From Baylisascaris procyonis (lineage: Eukaryota; Nematoda; Chromadorea; Rhabditida; Ascarididae), in assembly GCA_037389465.1 (NCBI GenBank), contig JAZARR010000123.1, positions 1 to 64,000 on the forward strand: a stretch of DNA of 64,000 nucleotides, in the 5' to 3' direction. Position 1 is the stretch's first letter, and every line of letters begins with the position of its first letter. Both the position numbers and the translations under genes were made by a program. The notes below the pieces were generated by a model. That model did not search any database. It saw only the letters and a list, made by a program, of their open reading frames with translations, and was not told the DNA's origin. Below are positions 1 to 10,510 of this stretch, piece after piece.

Positions 1-3000
1 GCCTAAGCCTAAGCCTAAGCCTAAGCCTAAGCCTAAGCCTAAGCCTAAGCCTAAGCCTAAGCCTAAGCCTAAGCCTAAGCCTAAGCCTAAGCCTAAGCCT
101 AAGCCTAAGCCTAAGCCTAAGCCTAAGCCTAAGCCTAAGCCTAAGCCTAAGCCTAAGCCTAAGCCTAAGCCTAAGCCTAAGCCTAAGCCTAAGCCTAAGC
201 CTAAGCCTAAGCCTAAGCCTAAGCCTAAGCCTAAGCCTAAGCCTAAGCCTAAGCCTAAGCCTAAGCCTAAGCCTAAGCCTAAGCCTAAGCCTAAGCCTAA
301 GCCTAAGCCTAAGCCTAAGCCTAAGCCTAAGCCTAAGCCTAAGCCTAAGCCTAAGCCTAAGCCTAAGCCTAAGCCTAAGCCTAAGCCTAAGCCTAAGCCT
401 AAGCCTAAGCCTAAGCCTAAGCCTAAGCCTAAGCCTAAGCCTAAGCCTAAGCCTAAGCCTAAGCCTAAGCCTAAGCCTAAGCCTAAGCCTAAGCCTAAGC
501 CTAAGCCTAAGCCTAAGCCTAAGCCTAAGCCTAAGCCTAAGCCTAAGCCTAAGCCTAAGCCTAAGCCTAAGCCTAAGCCTAAGCCTAAGCCTAAGCCTAA
601 GCCTAAGCCTAAGCCTAAGCCTAAGCCTAAGCCTAAGCCTAAGCCTAAGCCTAAGCCTAAGCCTAAGCCTAAGCCTAAGCCTAAGCCTAAGCCTAAGCCT
701 AAGCCTAAGCCTAAGCCTAAGCCTAAGCCTAAGCCTAAGCCTAAGCCTAAGCCTAAGCCTAAGCCTAAGCCTAAGCCTAAGCCTAAGCCTAAGCCTAAGC
801 CTAAGCCTAAGCCTAAGCCTAAGCCTAAGCCTAAGCCTAAGCCTAAGCCTAAGCCTAAGCCTAAGCCTAAGCCTAAGCCTAAGCCTAAGCCTAAGCCTAA
901 GCCTAAGCCTAAGCCTAAGCCTAAGCCTAAGCCTAAGCCTAAGCCTAAGCCTAAGCCTAAGCCTAAGCCTAAGCCTAAGCCTAAGCCTAAGCCTAAGCCT
1001 AAGCCTAAGCCTAAGCCTAAGCCTAAGCCTAAGCCTAAGCCTAAGCCTAAGCCTAAGCCTAAGCCTAAGCCTAAGCCTAAGCCTAAGCCTAAGCCTAAGC
1101 CTAAGCCTAAGCCTAAGCCTAAGCCTAAGCCTAAGCCTAAGCCTAAGCCTAAGCCTAAGCCTAAGCCTAAGCCTAAGCCTAAGCCTAAGCCTAAGCCTAA
1201 GCCTAAGCCTAAGCCTAAGCCTAAGCCTAAGCCTAAGCCTAAGCCTAAGCCTAAGCCTAAGCCTAAGCCTAAGCCTAAGCCTAAGCCTAAGCCTAAGCCT
1301 AAGCCTAAGCCTAAGCCTAAGCCTAAGCCTAAGCCTAAGCCTAAGCCTAAGCCTAAGCCTAAGCCTAAGCCTAAGCCTAAGCCTAAGCCTAAGCCTAAGC
1401 CTAAGCCTAAGCCTAAGCCTAAGCCTAAGCCTAAGCCTAAGCCTAAGCCTAAGCCTAAGCCTAAGCCTAAGCCTAAGCCTAAGCCTAAGCCTAAGCCTAA
1501 GCCTAAGCCTAAGCCTAAGCCTAAGCCTAAGCCTAAGCCTAAGCCTAAGCCTAAGCCTAAGCCTAAGCCTAAGCCTAAGCCTAAGCCTAAGCCTAAGCCT
1601 AAGCCTAAGCCTAAGCCTAAGCCTAAGCCTAAGCCTAAGCCTAAGCCTAAGCCTAAGCCTAAGCCTAAGCCTAAGCCTAAGCCTAAGCCTAAGCCTAAGC
1701 CTAAGCCTAAGCCTAAGCCTAAGCCTAAGCCTAAGCCTAAGCCTAAGCCTAAGCCTAAGCCTAAGCCTAAGCCTAAGCCTAAGCCTAAGCCTAAGCCTAA
1801 GCCTAAGCCTAAGCCTAAGCCTAAGCCTAAGCCTAAGCCTAAGCCTAAGCCTAAGCCTAAGCCTAAGCCTAAGCCTAAGCCTAAGCCTAAGCCTAAGCCT
1901 AAGCCTAAGCCTAAGCCTAAGCCTAAGCCTAAGCCTAAGCCTAAGCCTAAGCCTAAGCCTAAGCCTAAGCCTAAGCCTAAGCCTAAGCCTAAGCTAAGCT
2001 AAGCCTAAGCCTAAGCCTAAGCCTAAGCCTAAGCCTAAGCCTAAGCCTAAGCCTAAGCCTAAGCCTAAGCCTAAGCCTAAGCCTAAGCCTAAGCCTAAGC
2101 CTAAGCTAAGCTAAGCCTAAGCCTAAGCTAAGCCTAAGCTAAGCTAAGCTAGCCTAAGCCTAAGCCTAAGCCTAAGCCTAAGCCTAAGCCTAAGCCTAAG
2201 CCTAAGCCTAAGCCTAAGCCTAAGCCTAAGCCTAAGCCTAAGCCTAAGCCTAAGCCTAAGCCTAAGCCTAAGCCTAAGCCTAAGCCTAAGCCTAAGCCTA
2301 AGCCTAAGCCTAAGCCTAAGCCTAAGCCTAAGCCTAAGCCTAAGCCTAAGCCTAAGCCTAAGCCTAAGCCTAAGCCTAAGCCTAAGCCTAAGCCTAAGCC
2401 TAAGCCTAAGCCTAAGCCTAAGCCTAAGCCTAAGCCTAAGCCTAAGCCTAAGCCTAAGCCTAAGCCTAAGCCTAAGCCTAAGCCTAAGCCTAAGCCTAAG
2501 CCTAAGCCTAAGCCTAAGCCTAAGCCTAAGCCTAAGCCTAAGCCTAAGCCTAAGCCTAAGCCTAAGCCTAAGCCTAAGCCTAAGCCTAAGCCTAAGCCTA
2601 AGCCTAAGCCTAAGCCTAAGCCTAAGCCTAAGCCTAAGCCTAAGCCTAAGCCTAAGCCTAAGCCTAAGCCTAAGCCTAAGCCTAAGCCTAAGCCTAAGCC
2701 TAAGCCTAAGCCTAAGCCTAAGCCTAAGCCTAAGCCTAAGCCTAAGCCTAAGCCTAAGCCTAAGCCTAAGCCTAAGCCTAAGCCTAAGCCTAAGCCTAAG
2801 CCTAAGCCTAAGCCTAAGCCTAAGCCTAAGCCTAAGCCTAAGCCTAAGCCTAAGCCTAAGCCTAAGCCTAAGCCTAAGCCTAAGCCTAAGCCTAAGCCTA
2901 AGCCTAAGCCTAAGCCTAAGCCTAAGCCTAAGCCTAAGCCTAAGCCTAAGCCTAAGCCTAAGCCTAAGCCTAAGCCTAAGCCTAAGCCTAAGCCTAAGCC

Positions 3001-4945
3001 TAAGCCTAAGCCTAAGCCTAAGCCTAAGCCTAAGCCTAAGCCTAAGCCTAAGCCTAAGCCTAAGCCTAAGCCTAAGCCTAAGCCTAAGCCTAAGCCTAAG
3101 CCTAAGCCTAAGCCTAAGCCTAAGCCTAAGCCTAAGCCTAAGCCTAAGCCTAAGCCTAAGCCTAAGCCTAAGCCTAAGCCTAAGCCTAAGCCTAAGCCTA
3201 AGCCTAAGCCTAAGCCTAAGCCTAAGCCTAAGCCTAAGCCTAAGCCTAAGCCTAAGCCTAAGCCTAAGCCTAAGCTAAGCCTAAGCCTAAGCCTAAGCCT
3301 AAGCCTAAGCCTAAGCTAAGCCTAAGCCTAAGCTAAGCCTAAGCCTAAGCTAAGCCTAAGCCTAAGCTAAGCCTAAGCCTAAGCTAAGCCTAAGCCTAAG
3401 CCTAAGCCTAAGCCTAAGCCTAAGCCTAAGCCTAAGCTAAGCCTAAGCCTAAGCCTAAGCCTAAGCCTAAGCCTAAGCTAAGCCTAAGCCTAAGCCTAAG
3501 CCTAAGCCTAAGCCTAAGCCTAAGCCTAAGCTAAGCCTAAGCCTAAGCCTAAGCCTAAGCCTAAGCTAAGCCTAAGCCTAAGCCTAAGCCTAAGCTAAGC
3601 CTAAGCCTAAGCCTAAGCCTAAGCCTAAGCCTAAGCCTAAGCCTAAGCCTAAGCCTAAGCCTAAGCCTAAGCCTAAGCCTAAGCCTAAGCCTAAGCCTAA
3701 GCCTAAGCCTAAGCCTAAGCCTAAGCCTAAGCCTAAGCCTAAGCCTAAGCCTAAGCCTAAGCCTAAGCCTAAGCCTAAGCCTAAGCCTAAGCCTAAGCCT
3801 AAGCCTAAGCCTAAGCCTAAGCCTAAGCCTAAGCCTAAGCCTAAGCCTAAGCCTAAGCCTAAGCCTAAGCCTAAGCCTAAGCCTAAGCCTAAGCCTAAGC
3901 CTAAGCCTAAGCCTAAGCCTAAGCCTAAGCCTAAGCCTAAGCCTAAGCCTAAGCCTAAGCCTAAGCCTAAGCCTAAGCCTAAGCCTAAGCCTAAGCCTAA
4001 GCCTAAGCCTAAGCCTAAGCCTAAGCCTAAGCCTAAGCCTAAGCCTAAGCCTAAGCCTAAGCCTAAGCCTAAGCCTAAGCCTAAGCCTAAGCCTAAGCCT
4101 AAGCCTAAGCCTAAGCCTAAGCCTAAGCCTAAGCCTAAGCCTAAGCCTAAGCCTAAGCCTAAGCCTAAGCCTAAGCCTAAGCCTAAGCCTAAGCCTAAGC
4201 CTAAGCCTAAGCCTAAGCCTAAGCCTAAGCCTAAGCCTAAGCCTAAGCCTAAGCCTAAGCCTAAGCCTAAGCCTAAGCCTAAGCCTAAGCCTAAGCCTAA
4301 GCCTAAGCCTAAGCCTAAGCCTAAGCCTAAGCCTAAGCCTAAGCCTAAGCCTAAGCCTAAGCCTAAGCCTAAGCCTAAGCCTAAGCCTAAGCCTAAGCCT
4401 AAGCCTAAGCCTAAGCCTAAGCCTAAGCCTAAGCCTAAGCCTAAGCCTAAGCCTAAGCCTAAGCCTAAGCCTAAGCCTAAGCCTAAGCCTAAGCCTAAGC
4501 CTAAGCCTAAGCCTAAGCCTAAGCCTAAGCCTAAGCCTAAGCCTAAGCCTAAGCCTAAGCCTAAGCCTAAGCCTAAGCCTAAGCCTAAGCCTAAGCCTAA
4601 GCCTAAGCCTAAGCCTAAGCCTAAGCCTAAGCCTAAGCCTAAGCCTAAGCCTAAGCCTAAGCCTAAGCCTAAGCCTAAGCCTAATTAAGCCTAAGCCTAA
4701 GCCTAAGCCTAAGCCTAAGCCTAAGCCTAAGCCTAAGCCTAAGCCTAAGCCTAAGCCTGCCTAAGCCTAAGCCTAAGCCTAAGCCTAAGCCTAAGCCCTA
4801 AGCCTAAGCCTAAGATAAGCCTAAGCCTAAGCCATCTAAGCCTAAGCCTAAGCCTAAGCCTAAGCCTAAGCCTAAGCCTAAGCCTAAGCCTAAGCCTAAG
4901 CCTAAGCCTAAGCCTAAGCCTTAAGCCTAAGCCTAAGCCTCAGCC
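1..4945. repeat. Telomere: (GCCTAA)n array, nematode TTAGGC type
   Basis: The array reads GCCTAA from base 1, i.e. TTAGGC on the complementary strand, the telomere unit of Caenorhabditis and most other nematodes. The C-rich strand running 5' to 3' into the chromosome is what is expected at a left chromosome end. The array is perfect for about 2 kb, then holds blocks of a 5-base GCTAA unit (about 1990-2150 and 3270-3600), and becomes ragged in its last 260 bases (TTAAG, GCCTGCC, GATAAG and similar). Unique sequence starts near 4946, just before a 12-base perfect palindrome ATAACCGGTTAT at 4969-4980. Confidence 0.98.
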
Positions 4946-7870
4946 TTACAAGCTTAAGCGATGCATCAATAACCGGTTATGTTTGTTTCCGGTTTTTTTT
5001 TTAATTTTGCGAAAACTTACAGGTGTCAGACGAGTCTTTCCGGAAGATAATCAAATGCCCATTTCAAATGAAAAGTCTGCCGCCGATTTCGGTGAGGAAT
5101 AGAAATACTTCTTTGACGGCCGTGATTCCTTCCTTCCTTTCACATTTCCATTAAAGCGCAAATGATCCTTCACTTTCGTCGCCCTTTTAACCAAATCATA
5201 AAGAAGAATAGAGGATACCTTTTTTTAATTAAAAGCTATGATTTTTCAAAATTTTGCATTCTAGCTAGTGAATTACAATCAAGAAAATTTCTGGCTTCGC
5301 ATTTTCTCATTTATTTTTAGTTTTTATGGATAAACATTTTTTAAAGGCATTCACAAGACTCTTATGAGCATGGTTAAGGCTTTGTGATTTTCAAAGTTCA
5401 CTTAGAAAAACAAACTTGAATGAAAATATGAAACTGCGTGCACAATCAAGTCAAGAATGGGAATTTCGCAGTAGTTCACTTAGATATCACTATCACCCAT
5501 GATGCTCACCGAAATAATTGGTCAACTTGCAACTGTTGATAAATCCTCACCTAGCTAAAGAGGCTTTGATCTATTCTTAGCTGTCCATCCATGGCTTTGC
5601 TTCGCTTGAAACAAATTTATTAGCAAAACTAACGGTGTTTAGATCATCTGAAAGTATGTTCGAAAACTTGAGCATAAAGACAAATTTGGTGTTCTTGTAA
5701 AAATATGGGGACAAAATTTGTTCGCTCGGATGTGGGATTCCTCAGAAGTGTTGCGATCACCACCAAACTTCACTGGATGATTTTCGAGAATAGAGATGTG
5801 CTACACGATGTTTTTGTAAACCCAGTTAGGCTTCCTAGGAAGGTTCACATGATTCAAACAACTTACAGTGCCTCATAATATAATCCACTAATCTTCAAAT
5901 TTTACTGCATAGGCCTCACTTCATGCATCCTGTTTTTGAGTGCGGGAAGTATAAGCGTGTATATTTCTATATGGCTAAGTTTGTCTGTTGTTTTCGGCCG
6001 TATGCTTTCTTTCGTCATGAATTTTCAAGCCCGTTAGTTGTACATTCAAAATAAAGCCACAAAAGTTCTCGACTGAAATATTAGTATTGACTTCAGTCAA
6101 AACCCCGTAGAAGTAAGGAATTCAAGCGAAACCTTGTAAAATGGTTTTTTACTCAAGAATTGTTGGCAATAAGTGCCAAGCAAAGTGACTTTGTGGATGT
6201 GAAGTTGAAGGCTTTGTGGACAGTTCGTGCATTTTGGAAGGATAGTTTTCGAAGTAGCTGCATTACGGGCTGAACAAATAACGCGAAAATACAGATCTTT
6301 TCCATGCTGCATTCCTGCATAGTGGCGGCCTTATTGAATTCAGCTGTTTGAATGCTGTGTAGTTGCTTGTTGCTTTCAGTTCTGTTTTGGCAGCAGAATT
6401 GATACGCTTCCTCCTGTAGACGAAGCGATGATCTGTTGCAGTGGAACTTGACAGTGAAATTGAATCTCAAGTGTTCTCTTAGTGATGCTCATAAGGCATC
6501 TTCGGCTTATTTATCACGCAAACTTTTTTCTTGAGAATAGAAGTGAAATATGAAAAGTTTAAATAAGGTAGACGATTAAAATCTCTTGGCACATTCGAGT
6601 CCGGAAATCGCCTGTTTGTACTCCTTTCTACGAATTTGGCGGGGGGTATGCTATAAAGTGGGAAGAATCGATGAGACAACTTCATGGATGATCTATTCCA
6701 TTTAGCTGTCAATGTTCACGTATTAAGCACTTAAGGCGATATGAACGGAAAAAATTGTGTTCTATGTAATCGTGCGTGCGTTGAAGGTGGATAGGTCTGC
6801 GGGAGGAGGACGGGTTTCGGTGCAGGGCCGAGCCTCTTCGCCCTCTCTCCCTGATGCTTGAATGGAGGGAACATCGTTTGAGTTGGGGTGAGTTTATGCG
6901 AAATGTGAAATTCTTTTTCAGAATATATGTAGAAGCATTACTTCGTCTCTTCCAGTATGTTCTTTTTTTGGAAAATTCGGAAACTTCGTCTTGTATCATC
7001 CATTGAACCGTCTGTGCCAATGGTTCATTAGTCACAGATGAGGTGTCCCTTGATAACTGTAATCGTATATTTAGTCATCTATGACAGAGTATTTTTACCC
7101 ATCATTTTTAGTGAAATGTTTAAACGACCGCTGTCCTTTAAATCTTCACAAATTTCACTTCAATTTTACTGCACATTTGCGTTCCTTATGGGTTTTTGTT
7201 TGTCTCAAGCCACGCATTTTAACCTTCCCTCTGGTTATAAATATGCTTGTCCTTAAAATGAATCGAAATGGGTGAAATAGATTCGAGAACAGTACGGCGT
7301 TAACAACATTAGAAAAGCAAACCTGCTTGGGTGTGTTGGTCTGTCTTTTATAAATGGTGAAGAATGCTTGCTTTTTAAATTAACACCGTTCGAGTGTTGG
7401 GACAGTCCGATCTTCACATTTGAATTTAACGCACTAAACGAAATGACGTGAATGTTGGCAGTTCTCAGTCCGAATATGTAAGTTTTGGATATGGCTGACG
7501 TGTTTCATTGGTTGGAATTTGGAGAAAAAGGAAATCTGAGTGTTTTTTCGAAACACGAAATCGATACATAGAGATCGAATGTTTTCGATAAGTCGAACAA
7601 TAAATATTTCCTTTCTTATTGAACGTGGAAGCTTTCAAAAAAAAGCTCATTAAGTTTCTTCTGCTTCATTCAAATAAAGTTGAGTAAGAGGAGAGTGTTT
7701 CGACAAGGGAATGAGCATGGCTGATGCGAAAAGCAGCACAGGAAGGAGATGAGTTGGAAATCTTTCACTTTCGAACAAGGTGCTCTCATTTCCACTCGTT
7801 TTTCATCGTCGAAGAGCAGGGATGATATATTCAGCTCTGCATTCAAATCAAAATTATGCCTTATAGGAGT
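4946..7870. other. Subtelomeric sequence without a supported gene
   Basis: AT-rich, non-repetitive sequence directly inside the telomere. Open frames here are short (under about 110 codons), overlap on both strands and lack a chain of exons with matching splice phases. The longest minus-strand frame (6709-7035) has no recognisable domain. No tRNA or rRNA pattern was seen. It could hold an uncharacterised short gene, but nothing in the sequence proves it. Confidence 0.5.
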
Positions 7871-7933
7871 ATTGGTACAATAGTTTTTGGATATGACCAT
7901 GTAATGCGTCGAGTACAGATGGAATAATCATTT

Positions 7934-7970
7934 ATGCTGACGTTTCGGCTCTTTGAGCCATAGTCATAGC
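7934..7970 (-). ncRNA. Degenerate hammerhead-ribozyme-like fold, left arm
   Basis: On the minus strand the order is stem I half TGCT, a seven-base core-like stretch, stem II GGCTC-AAA-GAGCC, GAAAC, GTC, and stem I half AGCA. This matches type I hammerheads with a minimal stem III as described in Penelope-like elements. The first core stretch reads ATGACTA where CTGANGA is expected, so the C and the catalytic G are replaced and cleavage is probably lost. Confidence 0.55.
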
Positions 7971-8070
7971 AACCAAGCTGAAAATTCATCACACAAAATA
8001 CACTTTGTACGTTTCGTGGACTTGGAGGGGTTTCAAACAGGTGTGATATGAACGGTAGTGAGAAGGAGGG

Positions 8071-8073
<3 letters not shown>

Positions 8074-8155
<82 letters not shown>
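8074..8155. repeat. (TA)n microsatellite in left PLE arm
   Basis: About 80 bases of pure TA at the inner end of the left inverted arm. The matching tract at 8679-8750 is at the mirror position, so the microsatellite belongs to the repeat. Confidence 0.95.
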
Positions 8156-8157
<2 letters not shown>

Positions 8158-8229
8158 GACGGAAAGGAAAAAAAAAACAACAAGAAAGAAACGAAAAGGA
8201 AGACAAAAAAAAAAGGAAAAATAAAGGAT

Positions 8230-8674
8230 TTAGAGTTCCCGAGAGAGAAGATTAGTGAGGTTGGATAATTCGACACAGCCGTTAATCTGTGGTTTTAGAG
8301 AGTTTATGAGGTGGGCTTCCCTTATCTTGCGGATTAGCGTGCCTTTGCCACGAGCAAGTATTTCGACCACAAGGTTAGTTGCCTCAAGGTTGTGGACCTC
8401 GGCAACATGCTTGGCCATCGGGCATGCAGCATATGATCGAGATAGTGGTGATGACATGCTTAACACGTGCTCTCTAATGCGCTCATGCAGGAAGCGGCTC
8501 GTTTCACCAATATACAAAGAATCGCATGCACAACAACGAATAGAGTAGACAACATCTTTCATGCAACAGTCCCCTAGATTATTAGTGGGACAAATAACAC
8601 ATTTAGATGGGTTGTAGCATAGGCGATCATATAGTCGGTTGCGGACTAGAATTTGTCGGAGTGTGGGAGGGGGG

Positions 8675-8679
<5 letters not shown>
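8230..8679 (-). pseudogene. GIY-YIG endonuclease domain of a Penelope-like element (fragment)
   Basis: An open minus-strand frame of about 145 codons, entered directly from the (TA)n tract, so it has no start codon of its own. The signature LYIGETSRFLHERIREH matches the GIY-YIG core, with Tyr, Gly and the Arg of the following helix present. Upstream is a cysteine cluster (CVICP...CC...CCAC) like the zinc-binding linker of Penelope-like proteins. A conserved C-terminal basic stretch (LIRKIREAHLINSLKPQIN) resembles the end of these domains. It would nick target DNA for target-primed reverse transcription. No stop interrupts the domain, suggesting a fairly young insertion, but without the reverse transcriptase it is a fragment. 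Confidence 0.8.

Positions 8680-8750
<71 letters not shown>
8679..8750. repeat. (TA)n microsatellite in right PLE arm
   Basis: About 70 bases of TA at the inner end of the right inverted arm, directly upstream of the minus-strand GIY-YIG frame. Any apparent protein made from it (poly Tyr-Ile) is an artefact. Confidence 0.95.
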
Positions 8751-8757
<7 letters not shown>

Positions 8758-8857
8758 ACCCTCCTTCTCACTGCCGTTCATATCACACCTGTTTGAAACC
8801 CCTCCAAGTCTATGAAACGTACAAAGTGTATTTTATGTGATGAATTTTCAGCTTGGT

Positions 8858-8894
8858 TGCTATGACTATGGCTCAAAGAGCCGAAACGTCAGCA
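8858..8894 (+). ncRNA. Degenerate hammerhead-ribozyme-like fold, right arm
   Basis: The inverted copy of the left-arm motif. Stem II pairs 8870-8874 with 8878-8882 over a three-base AAA loop, followed by GAAAC (8883-8887) and GTC (8888-8890). Stem I pairs 8858-8861 with 8891-8894. The same two core changes occur here as in the left arm, so they predate the duplication of the arms or were shared through it. Confidence 0.55.
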
Positions 8895-9026
8895 TAAATG
8901 ATTATTCCATCTGTACTCGACGCATTACATGGTCATATCCAAAAACTATTGTACCAATATATCTATCGATCATGCGTCTGCGAAACAACAGTGTTACTGC
9001 TCATATTCAATCCCTTATAGGAGTAT

Positions 9027-10112
9027 CTGCAACATTTGTCACAAATTTAGCTCACACACAAAAAACTTTGCTCACCAAAGGCCTGAACTTCAAAATTGCA
9101 CGTTTTAATGCTTGAACAATGTCGTCATTATTCTAAAAAAAGCGTTCAGAAATATTATTTTGTTGGTCTACTTCAAATAATGAAGTGGTGTCTGGGATTG
9201 ATAAGCGGTACAGCGATAGTTTAACGCTGGAGTTCTTTCGCTTCATTTATTTGCATCCTTCTGAGGTTCCCTTTGTGTCATTTGATATCCATAGATCGGT
9301 GCGAATTGAAAATCCTATAAGACATCCAACGTTTCGAATAGGCAATCAATCAAAGGCGTTATATCATTATATTAATGCATCTGAATTGGCACTGACTTGT
9401 TTTCACAAAATGCTCTGAACTCGAAATGATCAATTGAACGCATACTGTATTGTCGTTTCTCGGGACGAAACTCTATGTTGCCATTCGTGTATCGCTTTGC
9501 TCCAATGCCCACTTCTTGTATGTCTTCGTAGTTGCCGTTGTTGCTGTTGCGTTCTGAAGTGGCTCGCTTACCTCTAAGTTCAGTGTTTATCGTCTCCTGC
9601 GAATAGCAATCGCCATTCTAAGGAAATGATGCACGATTCACTTAAAGCATCTGAGCACTCGTTAACGTTGATTGAATTTTACTGACTGCCCTCTAATGCA
9701 TATTCATTGATGAAAACGCTCGCAAAAGGATGTGTTTCTGATATTTGATACTCCTTTTATGGATGATTTTTGAGAATCTACGAGATACCGAAATCATGTT
9801 GGACTTATCTGTTATTAAACGTTAAGTTCCATACATTCAAATGTAACTGCTCATGAACATGTGGAATAAGTGAGGTAGAATGTGGAAGGTGCAAAGGGAA
9901 CTAAATTTGAAGATGGGAGATCATGAAAGCAATATGAAGGGAAATCATAGAGAGACCCAAGCTTCTTTCTTTGTCGCTAAAAGGTTTTAATTCCCAAGGT
10001 GTTCACCTAGCTCAGAAGTATGTCACGACCCTCATTTCCATACCCAACTTAGGAGCCGCAAAAATTTGTGGCTAGGAGCCAGTAAAGAATAGGGCAATGC
10101 ATTTCTCATTGA

Positions 10113-10181
<69 letters not shown>

Positions 10182-10510
10182 ATATCTAGTGCAAATTTTT
10201 TCTTGCACCGTAACTCGCAATAAGTGAACTAATTCCTAATTCTTTTTGCATATTCACACTCTCCCTCATTATATAGAATGTACAACATCATTCAAGTTGC
10301 GCTCATTATCACCTGTGCGTATATTGTCAAATACCTAGCATACCGATACACATGACCATCGCTAAGTCCGTCAACTACCTTCGTACTTAGCAGTACTGTT
10401 ATTAATCGTTAAGTTTTACTCGCAACGTGTTTAATGCCTCACAATATGCATCCATTCCATGACCACGTAAAACTTTAGGTCTTAAGAAGGCTATCTAATA
10501 GGGTGTTGGC
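9027..10510. other. Intergenic sequence
   Basis: No exon chain or family match was seen. The stretch contains a (TA)n tract at 10116-10179 interrupted by one CATA. Short open frames at 8837-9115 and 9185-9418 overlap the PLE arm or show no domain. Confidence 0.5.
10116..10179. repeat. (TA)n microsatellite
   Basis: Sixty-odd bases of TA with a single CATA interruption near 10140. Confidence 0.9.

Larger units (their letters stand above)
7871..9012 (-). mobile_element. Penelope-like retroelement remnant in inverted-repeat form
   Basis: Two arms in inverted orientation (about 7871-8155 and 8679-8960) each consist of some 200 bases of near-identical unique sequence followed by a (TA)n tract, and enclose a minus-strand GIY-YIG reading frame. 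A GIY-YIG domain with an upstream cysteine cluster is the C-terminal half of Penelope-like element (PLE) proteins, and PLE terminal repeats are known to carry hammerhead ribozymes. Both arms contain a hammerhead-like fold (annotated separately). The reverse transcriptase domain is missing, so the copy is truncated and cannot move by itself. A 14-base direct repeat flanks the block (7859-7872 and 9013-9026) and may be its target-site duplication. The link to PLE is inferred from domain type plus ribozyme-like repeats. Confidence 0.75.

Noticed and set aside
6709..7035. Minus-strand open frame of 108 codons in the subtelomere
   Set aside because: No domain, no exon partner with matching phase, and overlapping frames on the other strand. 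Kept as non-coding.
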